Of a DNA stretch of 64,000 nt, positions 55,831 to 64,000 are shown in pieces. The stretch spans positions 2,923,839 through 2,987,838 of the forward strand of contig NC_030989.1 of assembly GCF_000149955.1 (NCBI RefSeq). Direction: 5' to 3'. How positions within the stretch are numbered: the stretch's first letter is position 1; each line of letters opens with the position of its first letter. The position numbers and the translations under genes were made by a program. Below the pieces are notes generated by a model. That model saw only the letters and a list, made by a program, of their open reading frames with translations. It had not been told where the DNA came from and ran no database searches. The DNA is from Fusarium oxysporum f. sp. lycopersici 4287. Its lineage: Eukaryota > Ascomycota > Sordariomycetes > Hypocreales > Nectriaceae.

Positions 55831-57365
55831 TTAAATCTCACGTCCCAGGGCCGCCAACACGGTCGGAAAGCCACTAGGGGCACTAGCAACAACGACTTGC
55901 CCATCATCGTTATGAATGGTACACCTGCCAGTTTTCATTCCCAATATCTTCTCTCCACCTGGGCCGGCCAAAGCGTCAGACAGCTGACTTTTCTTGTCCT
56001 CCTCCCATGTCATCCTGATCTCCACTTTGCATCCCAACAAGATTCTGGTGATCTTCATGAGTTTACCGGAACCTCCTTCGTTGCCTACAGCCGAGCCCAG
56101 CTGAGATCGAGCAGCGGCGCTAACATCCCTGTCGTCAGCCAATACCATTAGTGAGTTCAAAGTGAAGGTGTCGAAAACTCACCAAAAACCTTAATCAACG
56201 TCGAATACTTGCATACCCCCAGCTTTGAGTGGGAGTGTCATCTTAGGATTGGTAGCGTCGATAAGCTTGGTGTCGTAGAGAGGGTCGTGATCAAGATTCG
56301 GAAACCCAAGGCTGGCCCAAGAAGCTGTCTTGGCATTAGAAAGATCGAGATCCAACTCAACTTCTTCACGGCCGCCGTCTTGTGCGCCAACCCAGGAGTC
56401 AACTCTCCGGTCGATGCCATTGATTGAGTACAAGGGCCTATAATAGATTTGATCAGAGGGAACTACTAGAGTAGTCTGTGCGCGCCCCATAGACGGGGGG
56501 ATGTCCATACTCGGACATGGCATGTTGCTCCTGTGACAGTGTTTTGTATGGTCAGTATTAGTATGACTGAGAATCATATGAAACGGCTTCAAGAAAGGTC
56601 TGCTTACCCAAGTCTGAGCGTTGAGGTATCCCGTGCCAAATCAAACGCAGCCAATACTAACCCAACGCTGCTTGACGTTTTAGTGGCGGCAAGGGTGTAA
56701 TCCGATTCGAGCCGTTTCTGCTCGCTCTTCGCCCATGCATAATAAATGCCGAACTTCTCGCCCCACGCTCCAAAGTTGGCAAGCTCAGATCCAGCCACAA
56801 TTGCACTCTTGTTGTACAAATCGAGGTCTCGCAAGTATGCCTGTGCACTTCTGTCCTGCGCCTGCTCAACTTCAGAGCGGAGCTTTGAGATTGAGCCAGT
56901 GACATCAGATGAAGTCATGGCCTACTTCGTCATCAGTATCTTGCTAGGGCACAGGAAGGACGGAGAGACTTACATCGTCATGTATAGCTTGTAGATACCT
57001 GGATTCATCTTAGTTGCATGAGTCCTCACGGTTACAAGCTAAAGGTGGGACGCATACTTGCGACGAGAATCGAAGTAGCTTTCTCCATCAGATGTGTAGA
57101 ATGGGGATCGGGTATTCTGCAGAGCATCGGTGCGGCGGAAGATGTGATTATTGGTGATCTCCTGAGGAGCAAACTCCCCTGCAGGGATATCGAAGAGGCC
57201 TGGAGAGGCGACGAAGATCGCCTTGGTAGAATTGTCCAGGTCATCTTGCGTTGTCATATGGGCCAGCAACGCAATAGAATAAGCCTTCCAAATAAGTTTT
57301 GATCCCCTATTTGCCAAGAGAGTGACGTTCCGCTTGCTAGTGGCCAGAGTTTCCGTGAGCCGCAT
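55831..57365 (-). pseudogene. Unknown-family protein gene, copy 1, interrupted by TAA
   Basis: Five exons splice cleanly on the minus strand: 57365-57058, 56998-56974, 56921-56608, 56530-56183, 56128-55831, in total 431 codons in one frame. The only break is TAA at 56193-56191, nine bases before the exon 4 donor. The last exon beyond it still reads as coding, with the conserved-looking VEIRMTWEED and GRCTIHNDDGQVVVASAP. A product ending at the stop would be about 330 residues. An upstream exon may exist, since an acceptor-like GATTCAG lies near 57414. No signal peptide. The layout resembles the divergent gene at 58680-60246. Family and function not recognised. Confidence 0.55.
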
Positions 57366-58679
57366 CTTGTCTGTTCCGACAGAACACGGAACGTAGGCTG
57401 CTGCGTATAATCTGAATCAGTCGATTTGGGTTAAAGTTCGATGATCATTTCAACGTGAATGGTGAGCGAGGTGCATTAGTTATCTATTGATCATGTGAAA
57501 ACTAAAATACGCCTTTTTCTATTCAAGTTGGCAAAAGCAACCCGAAACGCTATGGAGGAGGTGATTGCAGCCCTCTATTTGCAGGATGAGGCTTGGTCAT
57601 GTTATCAAGGGCTCTAAATAGTGGCTCGTATTGCAGGAAATATAAATCAGATACCATTTCGGGCGAGCAACCGCGTTTGTTGGTGTTGCCTCACATTACA
57701 CTAACTATGTGATCTAGCTGAGAAGCTACGTGCCGTGGGCGATAAGTGGCGGCTCGGTTACTATTGTCACAGAGAGTGGCTGGCTGTGACCATTTGTGGC
57801 TGTCATCTATCAATTTATCAACAAGCAGGGCCAATACAAGATCAGGGTGAACTATAACTCACCGTCTTGTATTCTTAATGTAAAGGAGAATTTCACTGCA
57901 CTGAGTATTATCGACAAAATCCCAGCAAATCCAACATCGCCTGCAACTATCCAATCCGCTGTATAAATTTGCCGCATTCGATAACTATACTCATTAATAA
58001 AGCATATTGGAAGCATTGCCTTCACTCTAGATTCTGTCTTAAGTCACAGGTCCGAAACGTTTGGCCATCATCTCCGCCCGTAGTCGATAGCTCCGAACTC
58101 AACCAAGCCGTGTCAGTTAGCGAGCTCCCGGAAAGAAACACTTCTGAGAAGTCAAGCCGTTTACTACTCAGGAATGATTCCTCTTCGGGCACCTCAGCTA
58201 GTCATGGAGAATATAGTCAACAGTTTCTCTGCTTTTGTGACATCGCCACATACTCAAGGTTGATCATTCTCAGTTGTGCCGTCTGTCTTATGAAACCCTA
58301 CGGCGAATGGCAGCACGCTAACATCCCTCAATAACGGCCCATAAGTCTGTGCTTGCCATTAAAGCTTCTTGGCGAGGGTCTTGGTCAAGTGAACTCAGCA
58401 TGTAGATCACATAGCGTGTATCAGTCTGACTGTTTCAAGCCGGCTGACCGCATTCGCCAAGCTAGGGAACTGTGTACCGCGAACCACCTTAGCTTACATA
58501 GGGATACACGTTGCAGTAGTCGCAACGAAGAGTCTTCCCTTATATAAAGGGTTGGTGATTTCCCCCAGTTCTGATTCTCACTCAAAAGTTCACCAAACAC
58601 TACAAGAACACTAAATCACAACACAAACATAATCTTCATCCCCCTTCCTATCTCAATCAATCAAGTTTCCACCCGCACC
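57366..58679. promoter_or_regulatory. Divergent intergenic with a TATA box
   Basis: Separates two head-to-head members of one family. TATATAAA at 58541-58548 is followed by a CT/CA-rich leader (about 58560-58675) before ATG 58680, a normal fungal promoter layout. A 121-codon frame at 57969-58334 has no supporting features. Confidence 0.5.
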
Positions 58680-60246
58680 ATGTCTGAAGAGAACCAGCCC
58701 TTTTTGGAAGGCCTACGCCTCGACCGTCAAGAACATCATGGTCAGCGGCCCGGTCGGTGAGAACACCAGAGTCTACGTCGCCGCTGCCAACACTGCCGGC
58801 ATCTCCGGTGGCAAGGACATTCCTGCTGTCTGCACCATCTGGGGAATCTACCAGTATGTGGACTTTCTGTTCGATCCCATCAACCCCGACTTTGTCGCCA
58901 GCAAGGTCTCGCGCTACTCTGAAGCCCTCAACATGACCCTGCAGACCCTCACTCCAGTTAGTCTTCCCCTTAACTTGGACTGACTTCGCATTAACTGATG
59001 ACATTTAATATAGGGCGCCGGTGGTGACAAATGTTCTGACCCCTGGGATAGACTCAACAAGGCCAAGAGAGATTGGCTATTCTCCGCTCCGAGCTGGATG
59101 ATGCGAAGAATCAGGCTATGCAGGACTTCAAAGACGATGACAACCCGGACAAGCTCAAGTCATTCGCCCAGTGGGCCCCGCTTAACGCCAATGCCTACCT
59201 GGTGGCCTTCCAAAACTGGTACATAACCTTACATTGAGAGCAATGGGGACTTCTTACTGACACCCATACCACAGGGAGGCTGCTACGAATGAAGTTCAAA
59301 TGAAGCCCAACGCCATTGGTGGCGCTGGCTCCGCTCTTCTTGCCGCAGCTATGAAGAGTGCCGCCAACGGGTCCAACAATCTGACTGAGCTGAAAGGGTA
59401 CGTGCCCATGCTATCCAAATTTCCATTACCTCTGATCTGACTAATCAATCACTATCAGATACAACATGAAGGCTAGCATTCAGTCAGTCACTTACGATGC
59501 TGCTGGAAAGCCCATCCTTACTGACCCGCTCGAGACCCAATACGTACCTCAGTACTCCATCTCGGGCTACGCTGCCATGCTCGATGGCTGGGTTGGCTTC
59601 TCAAACAAGAAGCCGGATGAGTTTGGCATTAGCCTCTCCACCGGCCAGCAGTCTTCCTTCAAGGACATCGGCTTCACCGAAGCTCAGGGCAGTGCTTTCT
59701 TCAGCGGAGTCCCCGTCTTTGACTTCTATGCCAGCGGAGGTGGACGCGTTGATCACTCCAACTTCCACATGAGTTCCAACGCGAAGGATGTCAAGGTTGC
59801 TCTCAAAATCCAACACTACAAGACTGTCCCATTTGAACCTGGTTCTTGGTAAGCCCTACCCCACTGCTTCACCAACCATCATCTAACCGCGCTACATGAA
59901 CGTCGATGTCAAGAGCCTTATGGCCAAGCTCGGCGCTAAGCCACCCGACATGTTCCAAAAGGTCCGCCCCACGCAGATGCTCATCGCCCAGGGCGTCAGC
60001 ATGGAGATCAGCTTCGGCGGTGACGCCAAGACGGCTTTTGACCAGGACTACAAGAAGACGGTCCAAGGTGGCGGTGGTATCAGCGTTTTCGGATTCCGCA
60101 TCGGCGGTTCCGGCTCTTCTTCTGAGGAGAACGAGTCCCATGGCAACACATGGGACGCCAGCTCTGGTGTCCTCACCATCAACGCTGAGAACTCTCGTGG
60201 GTCGGCCAATGTTCTGGCTGTCATGGGTGAGATTGTCAGCGCTTAG
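58680..60246 (+). pseudogene. Unknown-family protein gene, copy 2, with frameshifts and a lost acceptor
   Basis: Coding character runs from ATG 58680 to TAG 60244-60246 over five exons, but three lesions block a continuous frame. They are an extra T in the run at 58701-58705, a one-base shift near 59066-59075, and an intron starting at GTAAGC 59851 whose expected acceptor reads CG (59890-59891) instead of AG. Conserved-looking pieces are YVAAANTAG, DPWDRLNKA, SISGYAAMLDGWVG, VPVFDFYASGGG and a Gly/Ser-rich end (GGGGISVFGFRIGGSGSSSEE). No signal peptide. Homopolymer or sequencing error could explain the first lesion but hardly all three. Function unknown. Confidence 0.55.
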
Positions 60247-60553
60247 AGTCCCTATCTTGTCCGGAAACCGAAGTATAAAGGAGATCACAATGTTTTCGCA
60301 TTGATCTGATGGAGATTCAAAGTTGGAACGAGTTCTTTTTGGTAGTTTATTAGCTCCAGTCAGTCATTTCCGTCTGCACAGCCGTATTACGATAGTTCAA
60401 CTCAATTCACTCCTTCTCAACTCACTAGCCAATGTGAATATTTTACGCGCATCTTCTTTCACCGGCCTTAATTCCTCATGGCGTAAATGAGTGCCGCTCT
60501 GTTTCTGAAGTTACCGCATGTCTTCAACCTACAACTCCGGCGCTGCGAGGTCT

Positions 60554-61093
60554 TTAGACTCTTTCGCTTTCTAAGTTATCCACCGTCTTTGCCCTCGTCG
60601 CAAGTGCCATGCTTTTGCCCGTCCGTTCTCTAATTCTGACCTCAATAGTGTGAGATGCAATGCTGAAAGTAGCAACCTCGTCGCACTCTCCACCTGCCGG
60701 AGAGCCACCTCCACAAACATCAGTTTGAGAAATAGCAATGCTAATGGACTCAGTAGATGGACCCGCCTTTTCTTGCCATGAAAGCCCTCCATCAGGGACA
60801 AAATCTCAATCTTTGATCGCGAGCTCGTCCTCCCAACATGACGACTTTATCTTGAGTTCCATGCTGGGATTGGCGCAGGGTGAGGCACCGCCAGAGTAGG
60901 GCTCGCTGTAAGGTTCTTTTCGTGCTGAGTCGGTGTTGGTGAGGCCGGTGTCGTGTCCGAATTTGTTGCCTGTTCCGCCGCTGATGGTTGTAAAGTTGCC
61001 ATGGAAGTAGATGGAGTTAAGGTTTTTTGTTGGTTTCTTCGCATGGCCAATCATGGCCATAATGCCAGCAAGAAGCAGTGTATGGAAGGGCAT
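60554..61093 (-). pseudogene. Small secreted protein with one in-frame TGA
   Basis: From ATG 61093 a signal peptide (FHTLLLAGIMAMIGHA) is followed by a mature part with two cysteines (SPCANP, SSCWED). After 95 residues comes TGA at 60808-60806. The same frame then stays open for 83 more codons to TAA 60556-60554, giving a 179-codon frame. The downstream part includes QTDVCGGGSPAGGECDEV, which would supply two more cysteines, and has coding-like composition. No GT/AG pair is placed to remove the stop. Probably CGA-to-TGA truncation; readthrough is possible but unproven. Confidence 0.5.
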
Positions 61094-62006
61094 AGTGATT
61101 AAAAGGTACTTGCGGGAAGTCTTGAACAGTAAAGATGAAGGTCGATGGTATTCTTGAGCTAGCCTCTTGAAGGGAACATCAATGTATACTTTTGACCCGC
61201 TTCCTTCAACGACGATAAGGCTTGCGAATCCAAGATCAGCATGGATACTCCGCCATCAATCAGGCAACAAGAATCTTGGTTTCACTATGCAACTGTGTGC
61301 TTCTCGTGTATCCAACCAGATTAGGCAATCTTGTTTGAGGGGCTCATGAACTAGGACCTTTGAACGATGTGATTCAATTGAAAAATGGAAGATTATTCTA
61401 GACTTTGAGCAATTTAACAATACGCTTGATCAAGCAACCCGAGGCGCAGCATGCAGTAGAGGAACTACCGTGATCTAAAACAGTATATTGTAATTTCTTT
61501 CCAGCGTTGAATTAAGTCAAGCTGTAATTAATTGTTATTGGGCGTTGGACTCCTTCAATAGTGGTACTGGGTAGGTAGTGTCGCTGATCGAATGCAAAAC
61601 ATATAGATCGGGGTTAAATATCATACATTGCTGGAAAAGACACCTGCCATACCTTGGCATACCAGTCAGTGGAACGAATGCGACTCACATGTCAATACAG
61701 AAGAAACATGGCTAATGTTGTACAGAGAGCGGTGCCTGTCTCGGCTTCAACTACTGGCATAAAAAGGTTCCATACAAAAAGCTCATGTCTCAGTTCAATC
61801 CAATAACAGTAGCGGAATTGATTCATTTTTTTAAGCCATCAAAATCTCGAGTACGTACCAACCATGAGTCAGCCACCGTGATAACAGACCTGCTTTCAGT
61901 GGCTGCAGCAAAACCTTCCTCTTACACCGCATTCACAGCTTGATAAACATCGCACAGGAGCCACGTGTCAAGAACAAAAATACAAACAACAGCAACAACA
62001 AGCACG
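61094..62006. other. Intergenic
   Basis: Promoters of the secreted-protein gene (-) and the racemase-like gene (+). No other gene recognised. Confidence 0.4.
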
Positions 62007-62702
62007 ATGAAGACCCTCGGTTTAATCGGCGGCATGAGCTGGGAGTCGACTACAACTTACTACCAAGAGATCAATCGTCGCGTTCGCGAAATACAAGGCG
62101 GCCTTCACTCTGCCCAGTGCATTGTGTTTTCCTTCGACTTTGCCAAGATCGAGGCCCTTCAACACGCGGGCAAATGGGAGGAAGCTGGCGAAATGCTCAA
62201 TGATGCAGCGGCCAAACTGAAGCTCGCTGGTGCAGATGCCCTGGTTCTCTGCACCAACACCATGCACTTCGTCTCTCACGGTATCGAACCCGCCTCGAAA
62301 TTACCTCTCATCCACATCGTCGACCCAACTGCCGAGGCGATCATCAAAGCAGGCTACAAGTCCGTCGGCCTCCTCGGAACGCGTTTCACCATGGAGAAAG
62401 AGTTCTACAAGCAGCGCTTGGTCAAGAAATTCGGACTCAAGGTCATTGTGCCAGATGATAGCGACAGAGATACGGTACACAACGTCATTTACCAGGAGCT
62501 CTGCAATGGGATCATTCAAGAGAACTCTCGCGAGGACTATCACTTTGTCATTCGCAGACTCAAGGCTGAAGGCGCGGAGTGTTTGATCATGGGGTGTACC
62601 GAGATTGGTCTATTGGTTGATGAGGCGGGAAGTGAGCTGCCGATATTTGACACTGCAAAGATTCACGCTATCGCTGCTGCTGACTGGGCCATGAAAGAAT
62701 GA
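62007..62702 (+). CDS. Aspartate/glutamate racemase family protein (YgeA/RacX-like)
   Basis: Intronless, 231 residues from ATG 62007. The start TLGLIGGMSWESTTTYYQEIN is typical of the Asp racemase subfamily. Catalytic cysteines are present in both halves: ALVLCTNTMH and CLIMGCTEIGLL. VGLLGTRFTME marks the second domain. Such enzymes are PLP-independent amino-acid racemases using two Cys as acid and base; broad-specificity bacterial relatives racemise several amino acids. High similarity in motif order to bacterial proteins and the lack of introns hint at ancient bacterial origin, which I cannot test here. Cytosolic. Confidence 0.92.
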   Translation: MKTLGLIGGMSWESTTTYYQEINRRVREIQGGLHSAQCIVFSFDFAKIEALQHAGKWEEAGEMLNDAAAKLKLAGADALVLCTNTMHFVSHGIEPASKLPLIHIVDPTAEAIIKAGYKSVGLLGTRFTMEKEFYKQRLVKKFGLKVIVPDDSDRDTVHNVIYQELCNGIIQENSREDYHFVIRRLKAEGAECLIMGCTEIGLLVDEAGSELPIFDTAKIHAIAAADWAMKE

Positions 62703-62810
62703 TGCCTTTTTGATAGCCGACTACATCAAGCACACGCTATAGAGAAATGATTGAGATCTTAGAATTTTACGGTAAACTGAAGCGTGAAATAGTCCTAGAA
62801 TGCGTCTCAT

Positions 62811-63998
62811 CTACCTAACTGGTAGCGCCTTGAACCCCTTCGCCCGCCCATGGCACTGCATCTTTGCCGGCAATGCTACAAGCAAATCATCTGTCGCGAA
62901 AACAGACTGATGAATCGGCTGTGCAATCTCCTCTCCATCGACCAACACCTTGGTAATGAACGATGCCTCCTCCGTAATCAGACACGGCACCTGGGTAATA
63001 TGCTTGAAGCGCCCCAAAGTAACGCATGTTTGAAGCTGGCTCAATATGTGCATCGCATTGTTCCGGAGCATCTGTAGCACAGCGCAGAAGTCGACAAAAT
63101 AAACTGGTCCAAATCCACTGTCTCGGCAGTACTCTCGCAAGTTATCTTCGGCTTCCTGAAGCTTTGAGAGTCCGTAGATGGAGACGAACTTTAGGAATGT
63201 CAGAGTAGTAATCCGGTTATTGCCATCTATGATGACTTGCCGAGAATCATGGCTCGAACAAACGGGATGGCTATTTGCTACGGCAATCGGGGCAATACGG
63301 ATCTTGTCCCCAGACCTGCAATTGAGAATATCGCTGATCATGCCAATCACAATTTCTGGGCAAGAGAACTCGGATCGAGCCATATCCGAAATATCAACGT
63401 ATGAGTATACAAGTTGCTCATCCTCCGAGAAATGGACGCAGCTTGCGTTACTGACGAGAGGTTGAGAAATGAATGAAGACTCGGCCGCCAACTGCGCTGC
63501 GACATCTTCTCGTATGGTCTGACTCGTCTCCTCCAGCTCCTTCGTGAGCCTGGTAAGCAAGTTCAGGAAATTATTTTTGCGGGATTCAAAGTTGTTGCGC
63601 AGACCACAAACAGGATCTCTCAAAAACGCATGGATCTGCAAGAACGATGTAACTCGACCTGTAGACCATCTTCCCTTGGTGGTGAAGTCTTTTAGAGCAC
63701 GGCTCCAGAACTTCAGACTGAGGTTCTCTTCGCGGGTTTCTGTTTCATACGGCACAACTCGACCGACAAATTCACTGCCATCAACTGGACATTTGGCAGG
63801 CGCTCTAGGAGCGTTCATCTCAAAAATGATGGCTCGACTGAGTATCTGAGACTGATTCTTGAGCGTGTTCATTCGGCGAGGCCAATTCTCAATTACGTCT
63901 TCAGTCTCAAGCAGCTGCGATACAGAAGAAGCCATTATCTGTGGAATTCTGCGCCGTGGAATGCAAGATAGCATGTAGGCCATTTTGGAGGTCTCCAT
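62811..63998 (-). CDS. Hypothetical protein, possible ParB-like DGNNR motif
   Basis: 395 residues from ATG 63998, two bases from the window edge, so the true start may lie outside; inner Met codons near MASSVSQLL are alternatives. No signal peptide or membrane helix. The N-terminal half is helical, including a probable coiled coil (NNFLNLLTRLTKELEETSQT). Near residue 265 is RQVIIDGNNRITTLTFLKF, similar in form to the DGNHR motif of ParB/DGQHR-type domains. Other possible partner motifs are not certain. Family not recognised. Confidence 0.55.
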   Translation of the reverse strand: METSKMAYMLSCIPRRRIPQIMASSVSQLLETEDVIENWPRRMNTLKNQSQILSRAIIFEMNAPRAPAKCPVDGSEFVGRVVPYETETREENLSLKFWSRALKDFTTKGRWSTGRVTSFLQIHAFLRDPVCGLRNNFESRKNNFLNLLTRLTKELEETSQTIREDVAAQLAAESSFISQPLVSNASCVHFSEDEQLVYSYVDISDMARSEFSCPEIVIGMISDILNCRSGDKIRIAPIAVANSHPVCSSHDSRQVIIDGNNRITTLTFLKFVSIYGLSKLQEAEDNLREYCRDSGFGPVYFVDFCAVLQMLRNNAMHILSQLQTCVTLGRFKHITQVPCLITEEASFITKVLVDGEEIAQPIHQSVFATDDLLVALPAKMQCHGRAKGFKALPVR

Positions 63999-64000
63999 GT

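Noticed and set aside
57969..58334. 121-codon plus-strand frame upstream of the unknown-family copy 2
   Set aside because: No motif, no plausible splice partners, and it lies where the promoter should be.

Overview
The window is filamentous-ascomycete nuclear DNA. Genes are split by short introns (about 42-94 bp) with GTRAGT-type donors, CTRAC-like branch points and YAG acceptors. The gene set (Zn2Cys6 regulator, DMATS prenyltransferase, SAT4/rhodopsin-type membrane protein, RTA1, DUF6594, NmrA, multicopper oxidase, GH16) and the style resemble Sordariomycetes such as Fusarium; the genus is my inference. Exon joins were done by hand; every multi-exon model listed as a CDS gives a length divisible by three. 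I see no tRNA, rRNA, CRISPR array or intact transposon. There is one 308-bp assembly gap.

Layout. 0-3.4 kb: a molybdenum oxidoreductase (cut by the left edge) and a catalase, head to head. 3.7-7.9 kb: F-box protein, a secreted protein with an in-frame stop, and an SGNH-hydrolase pseudogene. 7.9-14.8 kb: a likely catabolic unit of MFS transporter, AtuA/DUF4387 fusion protein and Zn2Cys6 regulator. 15.3-18.7 kb: NmrA-like protein and secreted multicopper oxidase. 19.3-27.9 kb: decayed ground with TPR-like debris, a beta-lactamase-family pseudogene with four in-frame stops, a nucleoside-phosphorylase relic and a duplicated segment, surrounding two intact genes: a VWA-retropepsin chimera and a DUF6594 protein. 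27.9-29.3 kb: monocarboxylate-type transporter.

30.6-37.0 kb: the most unusual part. It is a same-strand array of very small cysteine-rich proteins. Seven share a cysteine lattice at residues 2, 11, 14, 27, about 38, about 43, about 57 and about 60, with little other conservation. Two more with a shorter first spacing sit at one end. I recognise no known family; they look like cytosolic zinc-knuckle microproteins multiplying by tandem duplication.

38-55 kb: RTA1 protein, membrane protein, GH16 enzyme, then aldo-keto reductase, truncated regulator-like protein, DMATS prenyltransferase, nitrilase, SAT4 protein and Baeyer-Villiger-type monooxygenase, a possible small specialised-metabolism neighbourhood. 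55.8-61.1 kb: two divergent members of one unknown family, both damaged, and a secreted protein with one in-frame stop. 62-64 kb: Asp/Glu racemase-like protein and an unrecognised protein.

A recurring theme is single nonsense codons inside otherwise open frames, at least seven loci, as expected in an accessory or subtelomere-like region under mutational decay, possibly including RIP.
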